Part shown: positions 25,175-33,666 of the stretch, in pieces | Layout: every line of letters begins with the position of its first letter | How positions within the stretch are numbered: position 1 is the first letter of the stretch | Assembly: GCF_030169785.1 (NCBI RefSeq) | Contig: NZ_CP125854.1 | Location: 930,001-994,000, forward strand | DNA length: 64,000 nucleotides | Source: Bdellovibrio sp. 22V | GTDB lineage: Bacteria > Bdellovibrionota > Bdellovibrionia > Bdellovibrionales > Bdellovibrionaceae | Direction: 5' to 3' | Position numbers and translations under genes: made by a program | The notes under the pieces: generated by a model | Told to the model about the DNA's origin: nothing | Seen by the model: the letters and a program-made list of their open reading frames with translations, nothing else | Database searches by the model: none

Positions 25175-26032
25175 ATGCTCATTCTCAATGGTAAGGAAGT
25201 CGCCAAAGAAGTGCGTTCATCTCTCACACCGCGAGTTCTGAAGTTTTTCAAAGACATGGGAAGAGCCCCACATCTGTCAGTAATCATCGTCGGCGACGAT
25301 AAGGCGAGCCATATTTACGTTCGCAATAAAAAAATCGCCTGCGAATCCGTCGGTATGACCTCGACCATTCATGCGCTTCCAGTCAGTACCACCCAGCAAG
25401 AACTCGACAATCACATTATGGCTTTAAACCAGGACGAAAATGTCGATGGTATTTTGGTTCAGTTTCCTCTGCCACCGCACTTGAATGCGGATGAAGTGCT
25501 GAAGCTGGTGTCCCCTGAAAAAGATGCCGACGGTTTAACTTATGCTTCCCTTGGTTACTTTTTTGCTGGAAAACCCTTGGTGCGCCCGTGCACTCCGGAA
25601 GGAGTCATGACGATTCTCAAGCACTACCAAATCGAAACGGAGGGTGCAAAAGCGGTTGTCGTCGGTCGCAGCAACATCGTGGGAAAACCCATGGCGCAGA
25701 TGCTGACGGAAGCCAACGCGACGGTCACACTTTGTCATTCGCGCACGAAGGATCTTCACGAAGTCACGAAGCACGCGGATATCGTCGTGGTGGCAGCGGG
25801 CAAAGCGCGGTTGTTAGGAAAAGACGCCTTTAAAAAAGGTTCGGTCGTAATTGACGTTGGTATGCACCAAAGCGGCCATGGAGGAAAACTCTGTGGAGAT
25901 GTGCGCTTTGAGGAGCTTGAAGGATGGGCGAAAGCAGCAACTCCTGTTCCTGGCGGAGTCGGACCAATGACCATCGCGACCTTGTTGCAAAATACATGTT
26001 TGCTCGCAGAAAAGCGGGCCGGTTTTCGTTAG
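25175..26032 (+). CDS. folD: Methylenetetrahydrofolate dehydrogenase/cyclohydrolase
   Basis: Bifunctional folate enzyme converting 5,10-methylene-THF to 10-formyl-THF with NADP, cytoplasmic, 285 residues as usual. Signatures seen: V-G-D-D-K-A-S-H-I-Y-V-R-N-K (catalytic Lys region), G-I-L-V-Q-F-P-L-P, P-C-T-P-E-G-V-M, the nucleotide-binding G-R-S-N-I-V-G-K-P, and P-V-P-G-G-V-G-P-M-T near the C-terminus. The ribosome site is GGGAGG. It is followed after 22 bases by the Rieske gene and may lead a short operon. Confidence 0.96.
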   Translation: MLILNGKEVAKEVRSSLTPRVLKFFKDMGRAPHLSVIIVGDDKASHIYVRNKKIACESVGMTSTIHALPVSTTQQELDNHIMALNQDENVDGILVQFPLPPHLNADEVLKLVSPEKDADGLTYASLGYFFAGKPLVRPCTPEGVMTILKHYQIETEGAKAVVVGRSNIVGKPMAQMLTEANATVTLCHSRTKDLHEVTKHADIVVVAAGKARLLGKDAFKKGSVVIDVGMHQSGHGGKLCGDVRFEELEGWAKAATPVPGGVGPMTIATLLQNTCLLAEKRAGFR

Positions 26033-26054
26033 AAGTCAGAGTTAGAGGAAATTA

Positions 26055-27095
26055 ATGTACACTGGATTTTTGAAGAACGTTTGGTATGTGGGACTTCCCA
26101 GCCATGAGTTGGCTATCGGAAAAGCGCAAGCACGAAAAATTATGAATGAGCCCGTGGTATTCTTCCGCGACTCTAAGGGAAAAGCCTCCGCAATGCGTGA
26201 TATTTGCCCTCATCGCGGAATTCCTTTGAGCTACGGCCGTGTCGTGAATGATCAGCTGGAGTGTCCTTATCACGGTTGGAAATTCAATGGCTCCGGTGTG
26301 TGCACGGAGATTCCTTCGTTGTGTCCTGATCAAGATTTGAATCCTAATAAAATCAAGGTGCGCTCTTATCCTGTGCACGAGGCGCAAGGTCTGATTTGGA
26401 TTTTCGTCGGCGACAAAGATTATGACATGACGAAAGCTCCCGCAGTTCCGGTGATGAAGGCCTTGCCTCAAGACGTGAAACCGAAGCTCACCTATGTCGT
26501 GAACTTTCCTTGTCACGTGGACCACGCCGTGATCGGTCTGATGGATCCTGCACATGGACCTTATGTGCACAAAAGCTGGTTCTGGCGTTCTGAAAAAACC
26601 ATGCTTGAAAAGAAAAAGAAATTCGCTCCAGTGGATTTTGGTTTTCAAATGGTTCGCCATCAACCTTCGAAAAATTCCAAAGCGTATAAAATCTTGGGCG
26701 GAGCTCCGACGACGGAAATTACTTTCACTTTGCCTTGCGTGCGCGTTGAGCACATCGAAGTAGGTCCGCGCAATTTCTATTCCTTCACGGCGCTCACACC
26801 TGTGGATGACATGAACACGCGTGTTACGCAGTTGGCTTACTGGGATATTCCTTGGCTTTCTCTTTTGAAACCGGCTTTGAATGCTTTTTCAAAAAATTTC
26901 TTGGGCCAGGACATGGATGCCGTGACGAAACAGCAAGACGGTCTTAAGTACGATCCAAGTTTGATGTTGATCAAAGACGCCGATACGCAAGCGAAGTGGT
27001 ACTATTCCTTGAAAACGGAGTACCACGAGCATCTTGAACAAAAACGTGAATTCCAGCATCCCGTGAAAGAAACCGAACTTCGTTGGAGAAGTTAA
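26055..27095 (+). CDS. Rieske-type non-haem iron oxygenase
   Basis: Ring-hydroxylating-oxygenase-like protein of 346 residues. The N-terminal Rieske [2Fe-2S] domain shows C-P-H-R-G and C-P-Y-H-G-W-K-F. The catalytic domain has D-P-A-H-G-P-Y-V-H, matching the mononuclear iron His ligands. The relation is to the single-component-alpha type (VanA, pheophorbide-oxygenase, choline-monooxygenase-like); the substrate is unknown. No reductase gene lies nearby, so electrons must come from elsewhere. It is followed by a phytase-like gene starting two bases after its stop. Confidence 0.85.
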   Translation: MYTGFLKNVWYVGLPSHELAIGKAQARKIMNEPVVFFRDSKGKASAMRDICPHRGIPLSYGRVVNDQLECPYHGWKFNGSGVCTEIPSLCPDQDLNPNKIKVRSYPVHEAQGLIWIFVGDKDYDMTKAPAVPVMKALPQDVKPKLTYVVNFPCHVDHAVIGLMDPAHGPYVHKSWFWRSEKTMLEKKKKFAPVDFGFQMVRHQPSKNSKAYKILGGAPTTEITFTLPCVRVEHIEVGPRNFYSFTALTPVDDMNTRVTQLAYWDIPWLSLLKPALNAFSKNFLGQDMDAVTKQQDGLKYDPSLMLIKDADTQAKWYYSLKTEYHEHLEQKREFQHPVKETELRWRS

Positions 27096-27096
27096 A

Positions 27097-28200
27097 ATGA
27101 AATTTGTAATGTCTTTAGCAATTCTTCTTTTCAGTCTTCAAGCTTTCGCTATGAAGCTCGAGTATGTCGGCGAGACGTCCATTAAAACGGGCACAAAGTA
27201 CAACAAGACAACCATCGGTGGTTTGTCAGGTATTGTTTGGCAGAATAATACTTTGTTCGCGCTTTCCGACGATAAAGGCAGAGCCGGTGAGCCTCGCTTT
27301 TACGAGTTCGATGTGACGATCGATAAAAAAACAGTGACGTTGACTCCGAAAGCTGTGCATTTCATTACGGGTCTTCCTGCAGAAGGAGAAAAGAAAGCCG
27401 GTGTGGATCCGGAAGGACTCGTACGTTTGCCAAGTGGAGATTTGTTGATTTCCTCTGAAGGAAATAACGATGCGAAGCCTCGCGAGATGCCGCGTATTTT
27501 CCGCGTCTCTTCCGAAGGTGCCTGGAAATCTGACTTGCCTGTTCCCGATAAATTTTTGCCCGAAACGACAGGACAACAAAAAAAGGGCATTCAAAACAAT
27601 GCGGCCTTCGAAGGGCTGACAAGTTTTGCTGACGGCAAATTTGTGTTCACAAGTACGGAGTCGTCTTTACAGCAAGACTATGTTTCTGGCGAAGATGCGA
27701 CGGGCGACTGGATTCGTATTCTTAAGTACGAAGACAAAGGGCAACAAGGCGGGTACAAAGCCGTTGCAGAGTACGCCTACCGTGTTGATGCGTTCAAAGA
27801 CAATCAAGCAGGCAAAGAAGTCTTCCGCGGTGTTTCGGAAATTCTGGCACTTTCAGAAACAAAGCTGATTGTGCTTGAAAGAGGCGTGCGCATTTTCTCT
27901 AAAAACATGTGGGCGCAAACGGTGGCATTGTACCTTGTGGATCTTTCTAAAGGCACGAATATTACAGGCCTCGCGAAGCTGAGTGATGGTAAATTTACCG
28001 GAGTCGAAAAAATCAAGCTTATCGATTTTGAAACAGATCTGACGAAAGAGCGTGGCGCAAAAACAATTCAAAACTTTGAGGCGCTAGCGTGGGGTCCGAC
28101 TTTGGCAGACGGTCGTAAGAGTCTGCTTGTAATGGGTGACAATAATTTTTCCAAAAATGAAATCACCGAGTTCTTGGTTTTCGCAGTTGAAGGTGAATAA
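27097..28200 (+). CDS. Secreted phytase-like/esterase-like beta-propeller protein
   Basis: A 367-residue protein with a signal peptide (MKFVMSLAILLFSLQAFA). The mature part matches the 'esterase-like activity of phytase' family pattern. It begins I-G-G-L-S-G-I-V-W-Q-N-N-T-L-F-A-L-S-D-D-K-G and continues with D-P-E-G-L-V-R-L-P-S-G-D-L-L-I-S-S-E-G, N-A-A-F-E-G-L-T and F-E-A-L-A-W-G-P, typical of a beta-propeller whose loops bind Ca2+/phosphate. The enzyme activity is unproven for most members. Co-directional with folD and the Rieske gene. Confidence 0.8.
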   Translation: MKFVMSLAILLFSLQAFAMKLEYVGETSIKTGTKYNKTTIGGLSGIVWQNNTLFALSDDKGRAGEPRFYEFDVTIDKKTVTLTPKAVHFITGLPAEGEKKAGVDPEGLVRLPSGDLLISSEGNNDAKPREMPRIFRVSSEGAWKSDLPVPDKFLPETTGQQKKGIQNNAAFEGLTSFADGKFVFTSTESSLQQDYVSGEDATGDWIRILKYEDKGQQGGYKAVAEYAYRVDAFKDNQAGKEVFRGVSEILALSETKLIVLERGVRIFSKNMWAQTVALYLVDLSKGTNITGLAKLSDGKFTGVEKIKLIDFETDLTKERGAKTIQNFEALAWGPTLADGRKSLLVMGDNNFSKNEITEFLVFAVEGE

Positions 28201-28203
28201 GTC

Positions 28204-29508
28204 ATGATGACAGTGTGGAGACTCCGTCCCGGAGCTGATAAAAGAATTCGTAGCGGACATCCTTGGGTTTTTTCCAATGAACTTTCTGCAAGCCCGAAGG
28301 GTCTTATTCCCGGATCGCCAGTCGAGTTGCAAGACGCCAAGGGGCAGTTTCTAGCGCGTGGTTACGGCAATCCTCATTCATTGATTGCTTTTCGTGCTTT
28401 GAGTTTTTCCAGTCAGGATCAAGAGCCAACAAGCTTTTCTTTTCTTCAAGATAAAGTTTTGAAAGCATGGTCCGTGCGTAAAGCGGCGGGCTTTCGCGGA
28501 AGTTTCCGTTTGGCCTTCGGTGAATCGGATTATATTCCCGGCCTTGTTTTGGATTACTATTTGGTAGAGCAAAACGGAAAAAGGGCGCAGGTTTTCGCAG
28601 CTCAACTCGTGACTGCCGGCATGAATGAGGCGCTTAAAAATGCCGAAGAGTTTTTTAAAGGTTTGGTTGAAAAAGCCAAAGCCCAAGGGTTGTCTGAATA
28701 CTCTTGGGACCAAACAGCTGTCGTTATTCGCAATGACGTCAACATTCGCAAGCTCGAGGGTTTGAATGTTGAAGAACCTAAGATGATCAAAGATCTTCCG
28801 GGGTTTGATCTCAGCAATATTGAAATTCTGCTGAATGCGGCAAGTGACGACGGCCTTGTGGCTATGAGTTGTGACGTCGCGGAAGGCCAGAAAACGGGTT
28901 TCTTTCTCGATCAAACGCACAATATTTATTTGGCGATCAATCTCTTTAAAAACTGGGCCAAGACGCAAGAGAAGCGCAAAATCCGTGTCTTAGATTTGTG
29001 CTGCTACGTGGGCCACTGGTCTACACAGATCACGAGAGCCTTAAAATCTCTTGGCTTTGAAGTTGAAGTTTCTTTGGTGGACGTGTCGAAAACGGCGCTG
29101 TCTTTCGCAAAAAGAAATGCAGAACGCGAGGGCGCTGAAGTCATCGTTCATGAAATGGATGTTTCTGAAGGCCTGACTCAGTTGCCGAGTGCGCATTACG
29201 ATATCGTGATTGCGGACCCTCCGGCATTCATCAAATCTAAAAAAGATATTCCTATCGGTAAAGCGGCTTACTTGAAGATGAACACACATGCTTTCCGCAT
29301 GATCAAACGCAACGGTTTCGTGGCGTCATGTTCTTGCTCGGGCCTTCTTGAAGAAGAAGAATTCCGCGACGCTATTCGCAAAGCCTCACTCCGAAACTTC
29401 TCGGAAGTGCGTAGCGTTTTACGCGGAGGTCACGCTGCCGACCACCCAACCCTGATGCAATTCCCAGAAGGCTTCTACCTAAAAATGTACGTCCACTACG
29501 TCGTCTAA
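28204..29508 (+). CDS. 23S rRNA cytosine-5 methyltransferase, RlmI-like
   Basis: SAM-dependent rRNA methyltransferase of 434 residues. The N-terminal PUA domain (G-H-P-W-V-F-S-N-E, then G-Q-F-L-A-R-G-Y-G-N-P-H-S) is followed by a Rossmann domain with V-L-D-L-C-C-Y-V-G-H-W-S. The D-P-P-A-F motif and a C-S-C-S segment contain the candidate catalytic cysteine. RlmI methylates C1962 of 23S rRNA; orthology is inferred. It is about 40 residues longer than the E. coli enzyme. It starts 3 bases after the phytase-like gene. Confidence 0.85.
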   Translation: MMTVWRLRPGADKRIRSGHPWVFSNELSASPKGLIPGSPVELQDAKGQFLARGYGNPHSLIAFRALSFSSQDQEPTSFSFLQDKVLKAWSVRKAAGFRGSFRLAFGESDYIPGLVLDYYLVEQNGKRAQVFAAQLVTAGMNEALKNAEEFFKGLVEKAKAQGLSEYSWDQTAVVIRNDVNIRKLEGLNVEEPKMIKDLPGFDLSNIEILLNAASDDGLVAMSCDVAEGQKTGFFLDQTHNIYLAINLFKNWAKTQEKRKIRVLDLCCYVGHWSTQITRALKSLGFEVEVSLVDVSKTALSFAKRNAEREGAEVIVHEMDVSEGLTQLPSAHYDIVIADPPAFIKSKKDIPIGKAAYLKMNTHAFRMIKRNGFVASCSCSGLLEEEEFRDAIRKASLRNFSEVRSVLRGGHAADHPTLMQFPEGFYLKMYVHYVV

Positions 29509-29543
29509 GGTACCTTTCTTTTACAAAGGGAAGCGGGTACCTC

Positions 29544-30836
29544 TTAAACGACTTTTTGGCCTTGTGACCAGAAGCCGGCGGATTCTGTGAGGCCTGAAAG
29601 GACGGAGTGGAAGTGCGATTGGGTTTGCAATCTCTTCTGGCCGAAACGTTTTTCGAATTCCTGCTGGATGAAAGGGACCTTGGCGGTTCCTCCGGTGAGG
29701 CAGACAAGATCGACTTTTTCGGCGGGAACGCCTGCCGAAGTTAAGCATTCCTCTAATGAGGCAAAGATTTTTTCTCGTGTGTTATGGGCCCATTCAATAA
29801 ATTGGGCCGTCGTAAAATTCTCTTTAATTTCTAATCCCGGATAATCGAAATCGAAAAGGACTTCCGAAGAATTTGAAAGACCGCGTTTGGTTTTTTCGAT
29901 GGTTTCGAAAAACGGGAAAATTTGTTGGTCTTCAATCAGAATAAACAATCGCTCGACGGCGTCGGCATCTTTTTTCGTCAGGGAACACTTTTTTACTTCG
30001 CGAATGAATTCATAAGTGTCTTTTTCTTTAAGATGCACGATATGCGCAGGATGATTCAGTCTTTGCGATACGGCCGGCGGCATTGTGAGAACGTTACTGC
30101 CCATCGGCAGGCGGTAGCGCGACTTTGCACCGAAATATTCGTTCAGTCGATGGCTCATGAAAACACTATCCAACGCATCCCCGGCAAGCGGGCAACCATC
30201 AATCGCCAGAACGTCTTCTTTGGCGAAACCGTCGGGACGAAGTTTGATCAAAGTAAAGTCAGAGGTTCCTCCGCCGAAGTCGCCGATCAAAACGATTTTT
30301 TCCGATTGCAATTGGCGGCGATAATCGAAGGCGGCGGCCAAAGGCTCGGGCACGAACTGCACGTCTTTAAAGCCTGCAAACGTCGCGGCCTTTTGCATGC
30401 GGTGGAGGGCAAAGCCATCCGCGACCGAATCCATTGAGTAACGGGCAGGGCGGCCGATCACGGCCTTCTCAATCGAAGTGTCTAATATTTTTTCAGCTCT
30501 CTTTTTGAGTTCGAGAAGAAAAATACCAATCAAAGACTCTAAGGTCAGAATACGGTTGTCGAGAACAGTTCCCAGATAGTTTTGGTTCGGAAGATGCGAT
30601 TTAAAAGAGCGGAAAAGACGCCCTTCCATATCCTGCTCAATATATTGTTCAATGGCGTCGGCACCGTAATAACAAAGATCCGGGTTTGGAAAGTAGAGAA
30701 GAGTTCGCATCATCGTGGGATCGGCGGCTTTTTCGTCCAAAGGCAGGGCTTCAAATCTTTTTCCCTGGTGATATGCGCCTACAAGTGAATTGCTGGTCCC
30801 GAAGTCGATGGAAAGAAAACTATCTGTGCTCATCAC
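29544..30836 (-). CDS. Hsp70-family protein, YegD-like
   Basis: An actin/Hsp70-fold ATPase of 430 residues with a nucleotide-binding domain only. Phosphate-1 motif D-F-G-T-S-N-S, phosphate-2 I-G-D-F-G-G-G-T-S-D-F and adenosine motif L-T-G-G-T-A-K-V-P are all intact. A C-terminal substrate-binding domain as in DnaK is absent, as in YegD. Function of YegD-type proteins is not well known. It is convergent with the methyltransferase gene, with a GGTACC-containing imperfect hairpin (29509-29547) between them. Confidence 0.85.
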   Translation of the reverse strand: MMSTDSFLSIDFGTSNSLVGAYHQGKRFEALPLDEKAADPTMMRTLLYFPNPDLCYYGADAIEQYIEQDMEGRLFRSFKSHLPNQNYLGTVLDNRILTLESLIGIFLLELKKRAEKILDTSIEKAVIGRPARYSMDSVADGFALHRMQKAATFAGFKDVQFVPEPLAAAFDYRRQLQSEKIVLIGDFGGGTSDFTLIKLRPDGFAKEDVLAIDGCPLAGDALDSVFMSHRLNEYFGAKSRYRLPMGSNVLTMPPAVSQRLNHPAHIVHLKEKDTYEFIREVKKCSLTKKDADAVERLFILIEDQQIFPFFETIEKTKRGLSNSSEVLFDFDYPGLEIKENFTTAQFIEWAHNTREKIFASLEECLTSAGVPAEKVDLVCLTGGTAKVPFIQQEFEKRFGQKRLQTQSHFHSVLSGLTESAGFWSQGQKVV

Positions 30837-30996
30837 GAAAACCTAGCAGATTCTCGCAACTTCCACAAACGTCGGCGGGCCCTTTGGTCGAGAAAAGCCG
30901 TTCTTTGTCACCGTTTTTTTCCTCTTTTCAAGGGAACCAATTAGTCTCCCACCCATGAAAAAGAAATTGGTATTCTGCGCGGGTGCGAGAGGTTCT

Positions 30997-31950
30997 ATGA
31001 AGTTCGCGAGTCTTTTCATTCTTACGACGTTCTTGGTGTCCTGCGGGAACATGAACGCCAATATTGCGGGGCCCATGGTGGCTGGCAAAACTCCCGTGGA
31101 AATCGATATGATTCCTGCTCCGGAGTTTGATGCCAATGAAACTGTGGAAGAGGTTCAAGTCGAAGAGAAGGAAAAAGAAAAAGTCTCTCAAGAAAAATCG
31201 CCAGAGTCCAATCCCGGCGAGCCCACTATTCCTTCTGTTCCAGAAACGCCCAAACAACCTGTCGCGCCAACGGCACCGCCAAAAAATGAAATGGTGGGAC
31301 CGGGTGTTTTGAAGCCGACGGTGTACTATTTTGCGGTGATCAACGAAGATAAAAAAACCTGCGAAACAAAAGTAAATCTTCATGGTGTCGGTGGAAAAGT
31401 TCTATTAAGCGTATGCCCGGGAACTTTAGCGACATGCAGTCTGCAAGGTTCTTGTGCTGTGATTCAAAAAGAAAAAACACATACGTTTAATATCATCGGC
31501 GTTTTTGGCGGCCAGGCGCGTTTTTTCGAGATTGAAGAAGATGGATGCCGCTTTGGTTACGGAGTTCAGAGTTCTTGTTTGGATCCATTTTACACATTGG
31601 CAGCGGATCTTGAGATTTATAAACCCGGTGAGGTTATTTATATTCCGGCTGTTGTGGGGTTGGTTCTTCCGGATGGCTCGAAGCACACGGGCTACTTTGT
31701 AATCCGTGATCAGGGTCACGGCATTAAGGGTTACGGGCGCTTTGATTTCTATAGCGGTTTTTATAGCTGGAACGATTCTGCCAATCCGTTTAAGAGAATC
31801 GGTTTTGGCGACGTCAATACCAACATTCCTTATTTCCGAGTCAAAGGCGAGACGGCGAAGAAGATCCTAAAGACAAGAGGCTTCCCGCAACTTCCTCCTA
31901 AGAATTTGATCGTTCTTAGCGCTGAAAATGAAAATCTTGAATTGAAATAA
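30997..31950 (+). CDS. Lipoprotein with 3D (MltA C-terminal-like) domain
   Basis: A 317-residue lipoprotein. The start is at MKFASLFILTTF (lipobox L-V-S-C, Cys16); an upstream in-frame ATG at 30955 would spoil the signal peptide. A Pro/Glu-rich linker (residues 45-105) leads to two cysteine-containing strands. The C-terminal domain has the 3D motif: Y-I-P-A-V-V-G-L-V-L-P-D-G-S-K-H-T-G, R-D-Q-G-H-G-I-K-G-Y-G-R-F-D-F-Y, then A-N-P-F-K-R-I-G. 3D domains occur in murein transglycosylases (MltA) and cell-wall factors, so a peptidoglycan role is likely but MltA's N-terminal domain is missing. Confidence 0.75.
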   Translation: MKFASLFILTTFLVSCGNMNANIAGPMVAGKTPVEIDMIPAPEFDANETVEEVQVEEKEKEKVSQEKSPESNPGEPTIPSVPETPKQPVAPTAPPKNEMVGPGVLKPTVYYFAVINEDKKTCETKVNLHGVGGKVLLSVCPGTLATCSLQGSCAVIQKEKTHTFNIIGVFGGQARFFEIEEDGCRFGYGVQSSCLDPFYTLAADLEIYKPGEVIYIPAVVGLVLPDGSKHTGYFVIRDQGHGIKGYGRFDFYSGFYSWNDSANPFKRIGFGDVNTNIPYFRVKGETAKKILKTRGFPQLPPKNLIVLSAENENLELK

Positions 31951-31980
31951 AAAAAGCCCGCTGTTTGCAGCGGGCTTTTT
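31951..31980. terminator. Bidirectional terminator (13-bp stem)
   Basis: Perfect stem 31951-31963 (AAAAAGCCCGCTG) with 31968-31980 around a 4-base loop, flanked by A and T runs. It serves the 3D lipoprotein gene and the convergent coiled-coil gene. Confidence 0.92.
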
Positions 31981-31984
31981 GTTT

Positions 31985-33025
31985 TTATTGGGTGACTTTC
32001 GTGGTCGTGCCGGTCATTTGCGCCGTTTGTTGCTGAGGCGCTTGTACTTGCGCCGCTGCGACTTGAGCCATTTGTGCCACCGCCATCTGTGCATGTTGTG
32101 CTTGCTGATGGTAGTAGTTTAATTTCGCGACATATTCTTTCAGAGCCGCGTTTTCTTGCTTTAAAACTCCCAACTGAGTCAAAGCCTGTTGCAGATGGCT
32201 GTAGTAGTCCTGGGCTTCCAAAGCTTTTTTGTCCAAAGCGAGTTTCATTTCGACAATTTTGGTTTCCGCCACAGACATCAGATTTTTAAGCACATCGTTT
32301 TGTTGTTGGGCGGAAGATTCCACTTCGCTGAATGACGCCGAGATTTTTTCGATCTCCTCATTCAAAGACGAGATCGTTTGATCGCGTTCTGCCACAGTGG
32401 CTTGCAGTTCCTCAATCGTTTGTTGCATCTCATGTTTGTCGTTTCGCAAACCTTGAATCTGCATTTCAAACTGTTCGCGCTGCTCTTCCCAAAGAGCTTG
32501 TTCCTTGGCAAAGGCGCTTTTCGCCTTCATCAATTCCATGGCCGTTTCGTCTTTGAGAGCTTGATTCAACTCGAGGTCTCTTTGCAAAACTTTGTTCTTT
32601 TCAAAAAGCGCTTGGCTGTATTTTTTCTCTTCGCTTTGCATTTGCAAAGCACGCGCTTTAAGACCTTGGATTTCCAGTTGAAGTTGTAAACTCAACTCTA
32701 AAGATTTCGCCAGGTCAGCACTCATCTTTGTGTTGTTCGCGCGTTCTGCTGAAAGTTGATCCGCCAATTGTTTGATTTGTGCGTCCAACGTTTCAGGTCC
32801 GTAAGACACGTTCTCAAGAGTTTTGATCTTCTCGCGAAGCTCTTCTTGTGTGCCTTTTAACTCTGAATGGAATTTCTTCATCTGAACTTGCATTTGCTCA
32901 TACTTCGGTTGTGGAGGCAAAAGTGGCTCCTCTCCTTGATTCTGAGTGCTAAGCTCATTGAGTTTATTGCAAATTTCATTAAAAAGTTTTTCGTGCTCAG
33001 GAACGGAAGTCGTCATAGACTTCAT
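31985..33025 (-). CDS. Long coiled-coil protein, unrecognised
   Basis: A 346-residue soluble protein without signal peptide. From about residue 45 to 300 it is one continuous heptad-patterned coiled coil rich in Glu, Gln, Lys, Leu and Ala; the C-terminal 40 residues are Gln/Ala rich (A-Q-M-A-Q-V-A-A-A-Q-V-Q-A-P-Q-Q-Q). A structural, scaffold or motility-related cytoplasmic filament is possible; no family is recognised. The start at 33025 lacks a clear ribosome site; M4 (33016) is the alternative. Divergent from the SLBB gene. Confidence 0.65.
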   Translation of the reverse strand: MKSMTTSVPEHEKLFNEICNKLNELSTQNQGEEPLLPPQPKYEQMQVQMKKFHSELKGTQEELREKIKTLENVSYGPETLDAQIKQLADQLSAERANNTKMSADLAKSLELSLQLQLEIQGLKARALQMQSEEKKYSQALFEKNKVLQRDLELNQALKDETAMELMKAKSAFAKEQALWEEQREQFEMQIQGLRNDKHEMQQTIEELQATVAERDQTISSLNEEIEKISASFSEVESSAQQQNDVLKNLMSVAETKIVEMKLALDKKALEAQDYYSHLQQALTQLGVLKQENAALKEYVAKLNYYHQQAQHAQMAVAQMAQVAAAQVQAPQQQTAQMTGTTTKVTQ

Positions 33026-33114
33026 TGTGATGCACAGACCGAAGTCAAGTCATCGAATATTATTGACAAGAGTCGAGGCTCTCGATTTAGGTCCAGGGTG
33101 AGAAGGAGACAGTT

Positions 33115-33666
33115 ATGACGGTGCAAAGAGTTCTACGCGGTATTATGGCTTTTATCTTCTGTTTAACATGTGTGAGCACGGCGCATGCTCAAGACATGGG
33201 ATTGTTGAGCGACATTAAACCTCCTCAGCAAGCTTCTGAATACATCTTTAGATCTTCTCCTAAGGAATCCTTGATCACTGTGCAGCTTTTGGGTGCTGTC
33301 AATAAACCCGGAATTTATTATGTCCCGGCGAATACGGATCTTTTGAAGCTGGTGACATTGGCCGGCGGGACGACAAACGGCGGAGATCTTTCTGAAATTC
33401 TGGTTCGCAAGATGGAGCCTAAGAGCTGGGCCGAGATTAAATCCAAAGCGATCAGCGAATATCAGGGCGCATATGAAGTCGATGCGGAAAAGTTTATTAA
33501 ATATGGCGGAGCAAGAAATCTGAAGCTCGCTCAAGATGATTTTATTTATGTACCTCCACGTACGCCCTGGATCAGCCAAGAGGCTTCTCGCGGAATCACG
33601 ATTTTATCTGTAGTATTGGGCATCGTATTGACTGTGGTTCTTATCGATAAAAACACGGATAAGTAA
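33115..33666 (+). CDS. SLBB-domain polysaccharide-export-like protein
   Basis: Protein of 183 residues. A signal peptide ending A-H-A-Q is followed by an SLBB-type domain (V-Q-L-L-G-A-V-N-K-P-G-I-Y-Y-V, then D-L-L-K-L-V-T-L-A-G-G-T-T) and a strand Q-D-D-F-I-Y-V-P-P. A C-terminal membrane helix (about 160-178) would anchor it. It lacks the first Poly_export domain of Wza, so it is a partial relative of outer-membrane polysaccharide export proteins. The stop overlaps the next ATG by one base (TAATG). It heads the polysaccharide block. Confidence 0.75.
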   Translation: MTVQRVLRGIMAFIFCLTCVSTAHAQDMGLLSDIKPPQQASEYIFRSSPKESLITVQLLGAVNKPGIYYVPANTDLLKLVTLAGGTTNGGDLSEILVRKMEPKSWAEIKSKAISEYQGAYEVDAEKFIKYGGARNLKLAQDDFIYVPPRTPWISQEASRGITILSVVLGIVLTVVLIDKNTDK